From contig QNGE01000113.1 of assembly GCA_008508345.1 (NCBI GenBank), positions 232,263-296,262 on the forward strand: 64,000 nt of DNA, written 5' to 3'. The first letter of the stretch is position 1, and each line of letters begins with the position of its first letter. The DNA comes from Paragonimus westermani. Its lineage: Eukaryota; Platyhelminthes; Trematoda; Plagiorchiida; Troglotrematidae. Under the pieces are notes generated by a model that did no database searches, was not told the origin of the DNA, and saw only the letters and a list, made by a program, of their open reading frames with translations. A program made the translations under genes and the position numbers. Shown piece after piece: positions 25,101 to 37,299 of this stretch.

Positions 25101-26879
25101 TTTTAAATTAATTTACGGTGGTTGTGGTTCCGCTAAGCACACGTAATATAGCTAGCGTTCTCAATCAGGATAAACGTTGTGTTTCGACTTGAATGCAAAC
25201 ACTAATGAGTGATTGTTACGACAGATTTTTATCGTGAAAAACCTACAGAAGAAATAAATAACCTAATGACCTCACGTTTATGAGACCGATAATTTTCTAA
25301 CTTACTCGGTTTTTGCACATGTATATTATCAGCAGTATAACCGAGGACTGATATTATCAGAAATATGAACAATGAAACCTTCATTATGTCACGATATATT
25401 ACCAACATAGTTGGTGTTTCTGGGCATGGATGTTAGTAAGCCATTCATTTTACCCACAGAGATCACGTGTCATTGGGAAACACACAAACCGTTCTACTTT
25501 GAAATATCGTCACATAAGGCCAAATTAGTGACAGCTCGACTGATTATCTTATATAAAAGTGTACTATTGATAGTACGTCACCTACCAACGCTTGATTGGA
25601 ATCGTAACGAAAAATGCGGTTAATCTACTGATGGAACCAATGCTATCAAAAAGTGACCGGTTAGTTAACTTATAGCCAACAACGCCTCCGTTCTGTAAAA
25701 ATTCAGGAAATACGTTTTGAAGAGGTTCCACGTCAGAAGCAGCTACGCTAAAACGATTTATCCAAGTAATGGGCGTTGTGTGCATATTTGGTTTAACCTA
25801 GGTATTGCCTTCATCTTATGGTGTTACCAAGGCAGGCGAAAATCAAAATGAAAAGACACTTAAAACAGCGAGCTTACTATGCTCTATATATTACCGTGGG
25901 AGTTTTGAAACCGTCTCAAATGACTTAGCCGTAAAGTCATTACTAGCTGTTTTGCTGAATTTTGAAAAACTGTGATACTGTCCACAGGTTTTCAGATTTC
26001 TATCAGGAAACACGATAGATTGGGCCGGTTCTGTGTAAACTGAAGCAAGCTTACGTAATCTGTTACATGTGACAATCACCTTGATCCATTTATACTTTAA
26101 CTTCAAATCTATCCGTCCGTAGCTCTGTGCTGTACCACAGCGCCTCTTACTGCAGAGAAATAACTACAATCTATACATCCAATAACGTTCTGAATGACAA
26201 ATTTCATAGTGAAAGCTTGCAGACGTTCACAAGAGGTGGAGCCGTTCCCCATATCAATCTCCACAACGTTCCGGTTGTTACAGATTACAGTGTAAAACAT
26301 TTTTTCTGGTAATTTCACACGTTTCAGGGATGGCGTTTGCTAAGTCCTCAGTCCTTTTACTCCAACACAGTCAGTTCTACTATTAGTCGATCTAGTGTGC
26401 ACTGTTGAACTAGAGCATCATTAACCGTTGCACAGTGAAGCACAACGGTTCAAATTCCCACGTCAACCAACACCATCTGTTGCATTCTTCATTCACCGAA
26501 CCACGCTCACAGAGCTGAACTGTGTGTTTCTATATGAACAAGTTCTAACTGTGAACCGGTTATCTCTGCACTTTAATCTGTTTTCCCAGAAGGATTCCTC
26601 AGACGTTCATTTATGTTTGGCGAGACCAGTAGATAATTAAGAGTTTAGAGAAGTTTGTTGGCAAAACTTACATTTCCCCTTGAGCGCTGATAATCGAGAA
26701 TCGATGTAATTCTACTGGCCCTTGTGACTAGCAGATTTTCTAGAGCCCCACAACTTCTCCTGTAGCTTACCCTTGCTATCCTGTCCTTTTTAAGATTAAG
26801 GCAAACGTCTTCTTTACACCTTTTCAAGTTTAGATGGATCACGGACTACACAAACACGCGCACAATGACAAACATCCAT
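19116..26879. other. Long tract with no recognised feature
   Basis: About 7.8 kb, A+T-rich, with only short frames in all phases and no motif, inverted repeat or tandem array that I could recognise. Likely intergenic or intronic. Confidence 0.45.
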
Positions 26880-27720
26880 GTACATCAGTTAACAGGGCGA
26901 TCTGGTACTGACGAGCAAGTCTTTCTGTATGCCGAGGGGCGACTTCTATTTGCTAATTGCTAACTCCTCCGTGAACCGGAGAAGCCTTCGGTTTTTGTTG
27001 TGTAAAATGTCCAAAACGCTTTTTTTTAGATTCATTTGGGGTCGACAAGTCGATAGGTCTCGAGCGATCAGTGATATAAGATCCTTGTGATTTGTTGCGT
27101 TCTGAGTTGAGTCCGGAATTGTGGTAACTATGAGCACCTTGAGAACCCAAACTGGAACGTGTTCGTTGACCCGATAGCGTAACTGCTGCTCCGTTCTGCT
27201 TGCGCAAGTGACCCGGCACTCACACAAAAATTCATAGATGATGTGAGATTTGGCGATAAGCGGTACCGCTGTTTTCAGAGGTAGTGTTGCGATTCGGGTA
27301 GTGGTGAACGGCATGACTCGTTGGACTGCATAGATCTTGCTTCCTATAGCCGCTGTGAGACGGGTTTTCAACAGAGTGACAATGTCATCACTCTTGTATG
27401 GCAAACAGAGGTCAACACTAAGTTTGGAAGCAGCTGAACGCCTCGCGGTATCCGGCCATTTTTGTTGAATTTCTCAGCAAGTGTTGATGAATAGTCATTT
27501 CTCTTGAGCGTGGTTCTCAATAGTGAGATATTTCTCTGATGTTCTTCATAAACAGATATTTTGCGCGAGAGAACAAAGTTTTCACCAGACCCCGCTCGTA
27601 CTGGATCGACAAGAAACTATGAAAGTTTAGGTAATGTCCAGTCCAAGTGTGGTTCCGCCAGACGGTTGCCTACTGCAGCCGTTGTTCTGGGTTTCATACT
27701 TCTCGTGCTCAACGATGAGG
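26880..27720 (-). pseudogene. Penelope-like element (copy 1): RT thumb region to GIY-YIG endonuclease, broken
   Basis: Read down from 27720 on the minus strand: HTWTGHYLNFHSFL, then YERGLVKTLFSRAK (the conserved block after the PLE RT palm), a region like LxxxLxxNxYP, then in one open frame (27404-26946) MPYKSDDIVTLL and the endonuclease block YEFLCECRVTCASRTEQQL with RVNEHVPVW, which is the GIY-YIG region with its CxC and GRT-type motif (GRT replaced by SRT). The end is the LRFTEELAIS and IQKDLLVS blocks near 26900. Frameshifts occur near 27550 and 26940. PLE proteins copy RNA from a nicked chromosomal 3' end; this copy cannot. The family is assigned by the order of conserved blocks. Confidence 0.78.
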
Positions 27721-27774
27721 CCAATTTTGGAATTCAAATTGTTCACCGAATCGAGCCAATGTCTACTGAACTTT

Positions 27775-27845
27775 GGTATATAAACCCACAGACTGCAGTG
27801 TGTACCTGATGAGATACAGCGAACTGTGCTGGAGAGATACATGGC
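27775..27845 (+). repeat. PLE terminal motif in inverted orientation (TATA-like plus CTGATGAG)
   Basis: TATATAAACCCACAGACTGC followed by GTACCTGATGAGATACAGCG and GATACATGGCGCC. The same motif occurs on the minus strand at 28566-28660 (TATATAAACCCGC, GTACCTGATGAGGTGCGGCG). Relative to PLE copy 1 it is antisense, as expected for the inverted pseudo-LTR found in many PLE insertions. CTGATGA followed by GAA is hammerhead-like, but stem II does not form. Confidence 0.55.
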
Positions 27846-28565
27846 GCCAAAAATTTTTCTGACTTCTTAGTCAGATAGATTTCAAAATCACTGTGACGTT
27901 AAAACAACTTTCAGTTACCCAAGCTTCCATTCACCTGAATAGTCGTTTATTGAGTTTGTGGTGACGAAAGTTCCGTAGCAGAACAGGGTGAGTACCCTGT
28001 CAAAAGATTGGAAAGGATGCAGACAGGTCACATCATTGGTCAATCCCACGTCAGTATCACTAACTCAAACGTCACGAGCAGTCAGCAAATCTGTGACACA
28101 CGAACGTTCCCTAAGGAAGCCGCACTGTTCGGTAGTAGTGGGCTCCAGTTGTTGTACTGGCTGGAGAAAATTCATACAGTAAACTCTCAGTTACACTGAA
28201 GCTCATTAAAAGCAACATCACCGACCGATAGTTTGCTGGGTCTACTCTATACTTACCTCTGAAGAGAGGTGTAATTGTCTCCAAGATTTTCGTAAACGAA
28301 TAATTGAAAAGAAACGATCAGTAGCTAACTACCGGTAATATAAAATATTGACCGGATGACTTAAGGTATAGTAATATGTTTCACTTGATTAGCATAAGAT
28401 GAGTTATTTGCGTTGACCCCTGGGTGTTTAACGGTCGCGTGAGATGAGTGGATATGCACATTTGTGATGTTTGTCCAAAACATTTTCTGCTTCCACATTT
28501 GCTCTGGTGAATCCGCCAGAAGTTTAAAGTTGTGAGCTGCCACGCTCGGTCCAAGTTCGTGCTGC

Positions 28566-29150
28566 GAAATCGCTGAGCAGTTTTTATATGATTTATCTCC
28601 CGAGCACATTTCGCCGCACCTCATCAGGTACACATCGCAGTCTGCGGGTTTATATAGCAATGTCCAGTCTACATTGTCAAGCCAAACAACGAAGTCAACA
28701 ACCACACAAACACGCCCACTTGCGCACATTGGCGCACGTTAGTCACCAAGGCATTGCGGTACTGACGAACACGTCTCTCTGTACGCAGATGAGTGACTTC
28801 CATCTACTAATTAATACCGCCTCCGCGAGCAGGAGAAGCCTCCGATTTTTGTTGTGCAACAGGTGAAAGGGCCTCCTGCAGGTTCATTTGAAATTGACAT
28901 TTCAACAAATGTCGAGCGATCTGTGATTTATCACATTCTTACCTGGGTCTGACATTCTGTTATCCAAGAACGCTTTGTTGTTGACCCAAATGTGCAGTTG
29001 AAGCTCAGTTCTGTCTAGGTAAGCAGCCTGGCACCCATGAGAAAAATACTAGATGATGTAATGTTTGGTGTTGAGCAGTAGCAGCGTTTTCAGTGGCAAT
29101 CTTGGTATTCTTCGACAGGCGTTACACCTTTCATTTGTTGCTATGTCTAA
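28566..29150 (-). pseudogene. Penelope-like element (copy 2): GIY-YIG endonuclease and 3' end, broken
   Basis: Minus strand: after a decayed start near 29130, one frame reads CQAAYLDRTELQL then HIWVNNKAFL (the endonuclease AYxGRTxxQL region with H in place of some conserved positions), followed in another frame by LLHNKNRRLLLLAEAVLISR near 28820, which matches the equivalent part of copy 1 closely (LHNKNRRLLRFTEELAIS). The 3' flank holds the TATA/CTGATGAG terminal motif in sense orientation (28660-28566). Same family and orientation as copy 1, about 1.4 kb away. Confidence 0.7.
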
Positions 29151-32100
29151 TTTTGTTTTATGTTTGCAGGAAGCTTGTTTAATTTTTTTCAGTGTGCTGC
29201 GTGGATCACACAAATAGAATGGCCTTCATACCGTGGCTACAAACACGGAGAATGTGTCTTTTATTAACTCTAATCTATGGTTACAAGTGCCTGTCTACTA
29301 AAGCTTTCTTGTTTGGTGTTCATAGCGCGTCTTACTGCTCATCGTTAGGCCGAAACACCATGATCCGTTTCGTGCTTGTCCGAACTCATCGGACAAACGT
29401 AGTCCGAATGAGTCCAAAAAGGAAAAACATTGGTCTTGGAGTGTCGGCTGGAGGGTGAGCATGAAGAATTATTATGAACACTAATTCGAGCTGTTGCACC
29501 CTTATCTAATGAAGCTGACAATCCGAGATGAACTATTTCTATCCGCACTAACGAGGCAAAAATATCCTGATTCAAATTTCTTATTTGTAATACATAACAC
29601 ATCTCGATATTCATCTAAACTTTGTTGTTTCTTGTTCATTGTACTGTAGTTAACTCAGTGATTACTTCATAGATATGTTTGAAATAAAGTGATATTTTTC
29701 AGAAAATGTGCGGTAATTCGATCACGGGAATGTGTAATACCCGTTTAATTACTATTTTGTGGGAGGCAATTAGTTGAAGAATCGTAGTGTTTTTTTAAGA
29801 AGTTTGGAAATATTTGACTGTTGACAGTTTTTGGTGACTAGCATCTTGAGTGCTCCTCGGAACGAGTTCCCATGAGCAAAATGGAGGCTAAAGACAGAAA
29901 TGTTAAGGAGTATGGGTTAAGTTAGCGATCTACAGTGTAGTCAACACAATTGTCTACTGCCAAGCAAATCCCCTATGCTATTCCACCACTTCGTCGTATA
30001 ATTAGGTTTTGTACACAGTGTACTTTATTGCATTTAGAATTACGCATTTGGCTGTTAGTTAGATGCTCGAGGGATAGCTTTCGATTTTTTGACTGGTGTG
30101 AAGCAATGGCGACTGGTGAGTTCATGATCTGTCAATAACCACAACGCCTTCGGAAAATCATAGCTCCTGCAAAATGAGTGCACCATAGACCACTAAAGAA
30201 ATTATCGATCAAAGACGTACAACAGTGATTTGCAGTCGTCAGTGCTCTATAACGTTCTGCGCTCATAATCTGTGAGAGGCGCCAAATAATCTCTGTTAGA
30301 ATTGTCAGATAGGCTAGTTTTAAGGTGTATTGTATGTACTATTGTTCACATTTCGCATGGAACGCTCATTCATGCTATTTAGCAAATTAACTCTCCACGA
30401 AGTGGTTTATTCTACTTGTTTGACTACCTCCATTGACATTGGGACCATGGAGTTGAATCCATCAGGAGTGTAAACAAGTTAATGTGAAACCTTGTACAAA
30501 AAAACGGTTTATTAGCGAAATGTTGAAACAAACTGGGTGGAACAAAGCACTGAGTAGTAATCAAACCGTAATTTATATTTTAGTTAAACATGTCGAACTA
30601 ATAGCATTATACAAATCATATGACACCAGATCGGACTCGCTGCGAAATCCTGTTGAGAATTTTAAAAATTACAATGTGAGTTTTGCGGGATATCGGCACA
30701 GTGTGATGGAAAACTACCGATGTCCGACATGCGGCTTTTCTCATTATCCACCAGTAATAATCAGAAACTGGTATGTCAGCCGATGCAAGGTTTTATGCAT
30801 CCAACTTAGAAACTTTCTGTCCCAGATGGTGGCATAGTCTATCACCTCGTGTACTGTTCAGTGAAGTCACTAAAAGTTGTGTAAACCAGAGACGGGGTAA
30901 CAAACCGTGAGAATCAAATTGAGTTGTTGCACGATCCCTGTTAGTGTTTTTAACAGCCCTACTGAACTACAGACTCCAGTGCATCTTAGATAAAAGGTGT
31001 AGCTAACTTGCAAATGATTTATCAATTGTTCCCGTTGAGTTGAGTACAGTGAGTAGCTGTCACTTGCTTGGCTGGAAGTTTTGCGACCGACCACATTGCA
31101 GCCAAACTTGCTAATTGACATGACAGTTTGTCTCGAACAGTGGCCTCCCTGAGTACACAGAACTGCTAGTAATTAACCTTTCTTGTCTAGCTTCTAATTG
31201 ATCCTTTCCTGTGGTAAGCTTTTCTGAAATATTCGCAGAACTGTTGTCGTAAACTGTCTTTCGAGCCATAGTGCAACCAGGTGATGCTGTTCACCGTTCA
31301 CTAGTGAATAATGTGGAATGCGGCCGAAACGTCAGGTGGAAGTTAAAGGTTTGTTCAACAGTTGGTGGACTGAATTTCAAGAAATGTTGATCAAACCACC
31401 ATCACCCACCGATTTTGATGAGGTTCCATAGTCAGTACTTCATGATTGGCAATTTAGCATTTGATCAAAAAACAATTCGTATTATATGCCTTCCAATGTG
31501 AAGTACGACGAAAATCGATTATATTTTCGCTTTGCCAGAGGCTTCCACTTCATGTGTTTCTGAGCTCGACTGACTTTCTAACAGATTTGGGTCAAAAGCT
31601 TGGGCCAGTCCACTGGGCAAACGGCCTTCATGGTTAGTTTGGCACTGATATTCTATGCAGAGACTGCAAGTCTTAGGTGAACAAACGTAATGAAATCAGT
31701 CTGAGGTGTATGTGAATGCTTCTCAAAAGGCCATATTTGAATAGAATAATCAGAAAACAAAACGGGAGTCAGTACTCGAAGGCAAACTTGACAATAAATA
31801 ATAAGAGATTTTTCCGATGTAAATTGCACATATTTAGTGACTAATCTCAAGTGTTGAAGTTGCGTAGACTTATTTGTTCGGACCTTTCGAAAAGAATCGT
31901 TGAACTTGAGGCAATAATTCCGTCTTGCGCAGCATGACGCGGCTGACGACACGGTTACTCCACGACAGCCTGACCATTGTTAAAATCCTGATCAAGGAAA
32001 GTATAAGCGGTATTGAATGCGGTAATTTTTTCGGCTGCGGCGGAGTGAAGTGTCCAACTGAAGGAGAACTCAGCAATCAATTTCGGGTTATATATGATGG

Positions 32101-33815
32101 ACGAAAAATTTTCAGAAGCTACTAGACTGATCATCGTGCTATCGTGATTAACACAGAGACGTTTATTTTGAAGCGATTCACCCAAACTGATACGACTCCT
32201 GTTGTTTTCCGGCGACTTTTCACAACGAATTAATCATCAAATTCAGGGGGAAAAGTACTCCCAAATTCTGTCTAAGCGATAAATTAACCGGTCAGAGAAA
32301 CAAAATTAACAACCATGATCATCCTACTTAAGACGGTCCAAACCGTCGATTGAACGGCTGCGGAGTGAAAGCTAACCAACTGTGTGACGATCAGCTGGGG
32401 AGTGAGTGCTAAGACAATCAGTACAAAATGTTGAGTTCATTGACCAGAAGTCAACAATTCACTTTTCTTTTGTGGGGTAACGGAAGATTAGGGACCTCGG
32501 TAATTTGCGTTGGTTCCAATGGGAGCAAAATTTGTTTGTCAGTCCTTTACGTTGCGTGGGTGGTAGCAATTTTTTTCAGAAAATATATTGTTCGCAAGAT
32601 ATTTATGGCGCCGATAACATTAGACCAATAGATTGAACGATGTATAAGATATATGTTAAATAGCTGTTTAAAAAGCCGTAAGAAATATCATCGATTAACC
32701 ACTGAGATTAAATTTCACATTCACATGCTGATTTTCTGCTGCCTCTTATTATAAGTGGTCAGTTGCAGATAACCAAGGTCTATTTTGTAAGGAAACGAAG
32801 TGATTTTTTTTACAGTGGTTACCATGGCATCAAAAACGCGCTAACAATGTATGAATAAAACGGGAGGGCTGATTTAGCACTGCGTTGGAATCATGATTTT
32901 GCTTTCCTTTGTACGTTAGCAATTCAAAATGGCATGCACTGATCAGTTGTGAGAAAAAGCGTGTCTCATCAGAACCAGCTGAATTGGATCGTAGACCTTT
33001 CACAAGACGTTCTTTTGCAAGTCTGTACCGATCAAATTCTTAAACGAGAAAAAACGAAGGCAATGTGCTATTTCATTGCGATTCACTTAGCAAACAAACA
33101 AAGCGTTGTCGATAAATGTGACGTTTATGGGTATGTAGTGATATTCCCAATAAACTGTTCTAGGTTGAAGGAATTGTCCCATGTAATGATAACCGTCTGG
33201 CACATGTCAGTATTGCGATAAAATTCATTAGTAAATTTGTGTGCCGTTGAATAAACAATAAGAGTAACTAGCAATACCATATTGATTTTATTAAAATAAC
33301 AACCGTTACCAACCTTTAGCAGTGGTTCTCGAGGCTTTACATAGAAATGACTGACATCATCGGCCTCAGTCAATGGGAAATTATGCTTATAGCTGGAGAT
33401 CTATAAAGTATATGGACGAACAGCAGCACCGTTCCAAAACCGAAAGTTGGTTTCACCATGGAACATGTAGCGTTTTGTTGGAGAAAAGCGACGAAAGTGG
33501 ATTCACATTAAATAAAAAATCCAATGGGAAAGTTTCATTTTAAGCTGAAATGAGAACAGGAAGATTGTCAACACCACCACAACCATATCTTATTTGAACT
33601 GTGTTTTCAAATATCTGTTTCCGGTTCCGGTCCTTGAAATTGATCTTATTATGCAGTGTTATTCAGTTAACATGGGTCTGAATGTTATAAATGATTTGTG
33701 ATTGCTGTGATCATCGAACTTCCATCCTGACGTAGCCATTGACATACACCACTTTCGTTAATTCAATCGTCCGTTTTTTGTTCATCTTGTCTAGAGTTTT
33801 CACATGTCGTGAGAA
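29151..33815. other. Mostly blank, a few possible small exons
   Basis: Frames at 29192-29458, 30484-30837 (contains a YRCPTCGF pair of cysteines) and 32946-33129 (plus strand, ends at a strong G/GTATGT donor) might be exons but none is recognised. A GCGGCCGAAACGTCAGG block at about 31320 recalls PLE ends but gives no ribozyme fold. Confidence 0.3.
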
Positions 33816-34700
33816 CGTCAAATTAGTGACTCACACTTATTTTCTGTGTTTGATCGTCAAGCTGATTGCAACATAGTGAACGTGACAACAGTAACTAAAA
33901 TGATTCGGAAAAACGGTCAATAAATGTTCGGGACGGCGTTTTCGCTATCAGTTGAGCAATCGGTATTCCAAATTGTGAGCTTGGTAGATTGCAGGCCGAG
34001 GGAGACCAACTGTCTGCATGAATTTCTTCCGAGCCCAGAGGTCAGGGTTGCGCAGTCGAATACTGATGGCCTCAGCATGGAACAACGTTCGGAATCTCAC
34101 TATTTTCGGTCGATTTCTTGGCAGTGGACAGAAAACCTTACTGACAGAATGATTGGTGTCGGTCAGATGATCAGCAACCGCCTTTGAAAACGTTTTCTCC
34201 ACACCACTGTTCAATCATACAGGATGATGTTCACGCACTCTGTCAGACAATAGACTTGTAGTATGACTAATGTGTGATGTTCGACATGAGCAAGATAAGA
34301 ATAGGTGCACATAGTAGCTGGCTGTAGAACGTGAACGTTTTTTTGAGTTATGCTGTGATAATGGATGTTGAAAGGAAACTCACGCATATTTGATTGGCAG
34401 GATAGGTTGTTTCAGGTGAGTTTTCGAGCTTTCTGGTGATGACATCGGTCATTTTGTCTCCTTTCCAAAGGAGACCAATAAACACTAGTTTCTTATTCAT
34501 AGAAGGCGACTTAAGGTTCTACTCGTGAACGGAACGCATGGGGTGGGCTTTCTGTTGGAACAGTTGTAGAGTGTCAGATGTGCAAATTTTTAAGCCCCTA
34601 CGCGTTATACATCGCATAAGGTTTCGCTATTGATTTAGGGGAACGAATCTGTCAACACAAATGTACTGAACCCTGCAAAACTGTCTCCTGTGCACGCTTC
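33816..34700 (-). pseudogene. Penelope-like element (copy 3): RT thumb to GIY-YIG and 3' end, broken
   Basis: Minus strand from about 34700: a decayed thumb block, then KKLVFIGLLWKGD near 34480 (family KKLVxITLPFKGD), a YPANQICVSFLSTS block, the endonuclease LSCSCRTSHISHTTSLL near 34290 and DRVREHHPV, where the expected Trp is a TGA stop (about 34219-34221), then open reading through VADHLTDTNHSVSKVF to LPRNRPKIVRFRTLFHAEAI and the terminal ARKKFMQTVGLPRP. The last 235 bases (33820-34054) are repeated in inverse at 34998-35230. Confidence 0.75.
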
Positions 34701-34997
34701 GTTGAATTGAATCATCTCCTCTTTTTATTGCGCTAACATTCAAAACGTTTATTTGGTCACCGTTGTCTGATTAGTTATTTAATTTGTTACTGTTACGAGC
34801 TCAGTTAAGAGCTGCCGCAACTCTTTTCATGTCAGAATCCTCATGGACGTCGCGAAAAGTATCACAAATACACTATTTGCAAAGCATAAATTGTTCACTA
34901 ACTTCACTTTGTTGTCCTCTAGTTTGCAGACGAAAAGTTCAGCTAACAACCGACCCAGAATCGAGGCCATTGCTAGTTTATCTGCCTGAGAGTAAGT

Positions 34998-35230
34998 TGC
35001 ACAACTCTGACATCTGCGCTCAGAAGAAATTCATGCAGACAGTTGGTCTCCCTCGGCCTGCAATCTACCAAGCTCACAATTTGGAAAACCGATTGCTTAT
35101 GTGATAGCGGACACGGCGTCCATAACCTTTAATGACGGTTTTTCCGAATCACCTTAGTTACTGTTGTCACGTTCATTGTGTTGCACTCAGCTTGACGGTC
35201 AAACACAGAAAATGAATGTGAGTCATTACT
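34998..35230 (+). repeat. Inverted copy of the PLE copy 3 3' end
   Basis: Aligns to the reverse complement of 33820-34054 over about 235 bases at close to 90% identity by eye, including the coding end (AQKKFMQTVGLPRPAIYQAH here, ARKKFMQTVGLPRP there) and about 130 bases beyond. The arms are about 940 bases apart and point away from each other, giving the inverted terminal arrangement typical of PLE insertions. Confidence 0.75.
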
Positions 35231-36119
35231 TTGTCGTTTAGTGGTCTCGGTGGATATTTTCGAACGGTTTTTCAGGAAGCATAACGAAATAGTCTGTGAA
35301 GGATGTGAAGTAGCATGGACTAACCAAAAGCTCCCAGCCTAGTACCAACATTTGTGAATAGAAAAACTGCCATTAGCTTGGCACAACAAATGACACTGAC
35401 GTTTCCACTGAAAAACCTCGGCCAGTTAGAAGTAGAAAGAGGTTTCTTCCCTTAATCTTGCTGATGAAGCCATAGACATTTTGACGTTGGCTGTTTCATA
35501 AGAAAAACAAAAACAAAATCGAATCCGACAAACCTTCTTACTCTGAAACAAGAGGTGAAAGCTCACCAGCAAAAATTGTTTGTGCAGAGGCAAAATTGAC
35601 TTTTAGAGTAACGGTTGGTTTACGCTGACCCTTGGAAACAAATTCAGCAGATCTGGTAAACGGCATATAAATGTTTTGGATTTGACATAGAGGTGTGTGT
35701 AACCCCAGTAGCCCATCCGGCCGGTGTAATGCTCTGTGTTAACCTTAAAAACGAGTGAAGGAAGTAATATATTTTGTCGTTGTTTATGACAGAAAATGGT
35801 GCATTCTCAAATGAATCTCAGTTCTGTCTGAGCGAATTGACATCAAACACAAAATAAACTAAGAAATCCTGCTGACACTGTATTTCAACAAAATAGTTTT
35901 CACCATCGTTACTTATATACCGTAGAATACGAATTAGTCCGTGAATTCGATGTAACCAACAAAACTGTCAAAAAGCTAGAGTTCACCAATAATCACCATG
36001 TAGACGTCTACAGAATAGAATGGTTATAATCATCAACAGACAGTCAAGAATTTATTCGTCTGAAATTATACATTCAGCTGTGAAATAAACGAAAATAACT
36101 GTTCGAGAGTATCAAAAAA
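35231..36119. other. Nothing recognised
   Basis: No frame or repeat of note. Confidence 0.45.
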
Positions 36120-36573
36120 TTAATTACCGAAACAAAATCGCCCGATAAATGATTCTGAAACTTCCAACCACTCAGTCACTTGTTTTTCTAAGCGACGAAC
36201 AACCTCCACTAGCTTTATAAAATCAAATTCACCGCTCCGTTCTTCAGCACAACCTATGTAAAATAGACTAGTGACAACAGACCAAATCTGGTGAAATCCG
36301 TTATAAAAAAATATATATATTTTCAGAGCCCAACTCACTAACCGAGTTTGTTGTAGCCACAGCATTTCTGTAAAGTCGGTTGATGTTCATCTTCCTCAGG
36401 TATTTTATTTGCATGTTCAGGAAGGCGAAACCCTGGGTTCGCGCTCCATCTGTCACATTTTCCCACTTGCTACTTACTTTCTCACATTCAAAATTTAAAG
36501 TCATACACCTTGGTAAAGTCCGGCCACAATTTTTTTGCATTAACAGTAGCATTCCTTCAAAATCAGCGAACAT
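36120..36573 (-). CDS. Possible pair of small exons, unrecognised protein
   Basis: On the minus strand, a frame from 36573 (90 residues) reaches a possible donor ACTCG/GTTAGT, and an acceptor TTTTACATAG precedes a frame reading GCAEERSGEFDFIKLVEVVR and ending at a stop at 36120. The second part is charged and helix-like. A GTAAGT...CCCAG segment of 45 bases inside the first part could itself be an in-frame micro-intron. If it is spliced out, the joint reads EKGFAFLNM, which looks like an RRM RNP1 motif, but the rest does not resemble an RRM. Low confidence; no start codon context or partner exons. Confidence 0.28.
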
Positions 36574-37299
36574 ATTATTGTTTTCATTAGACTAGTTATT
36601 TTTTGATTGATCAAAATATTAACATAAAAAACCTACCCAAGAACCGTCAGGTTGAAATTCAAAAAGGTCGACAAATTTATCATCGAGATGATTTTTGTCT
36701 GCAACTATTAATCACCTGATTAGTTAATATCAATTTCTGATTGATTTCAGTTTATTATCTGCACTGTCTGGTTTTCTGTTTACTTGGCGAACATAATATC
36801 AACAGTGTATGGTAAGTGCAACGATATTCTACATAAATCAACCCAAGAAAATGCTTGTGGGTACATTAACTGAGTAAAATGTGCGATTTAACCTAACCAT
36901 AAATCTCCTGTAAAGCAACATTCGAGTGGCTTCTTTATATATGTCACGTGTTAAATTCAGCCTTTCGTTCTACTTATTATGATGGCTTCAAGCCTGGAAT
37001 ATGACTAGTTTATTAACAGCCCAGGTTCTTCACCCTGACAATCAAAAATGCTCAGATACAGTTCAACAGAAAAGTCCTAAGAATCCTGCGAAGAACAACA
37101 ATTCTTGCTTCAAGCGAACTACAAGATTTTTTGCTTTATATGAGCAGATGCGAGAGAAAGCACCTCAAAAATAACTGACAGGATTATTTAACTTATCCAC
37201 TAATCTGGGAACGTTTAATCGAATGTTTTTGTTTACGCTTCGAAGACATTTTTTGATACAGTGTTGTATTAAAATAAATTAATTAGTGAATAATACCGT

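Noticed and set aside
26410..26470. A tRNA-like GGTTCAAATTCC block
   Set aside because: Box B has an extra base, box A is weak and no cloverleaf forms.
27775..27845. Active hammerhead in the PLE 1/2 terminal motif
   Set aside because: The first core strand is perfect and an ATGT/ACAT stem III can be imagined between the two copies, but stem II and stem I do not pair in either copy as read.
34784..35104. A separate 106-residue gene
   Set aside because: Its second half is the inverted PLE 3' end; the first half is not conserved.
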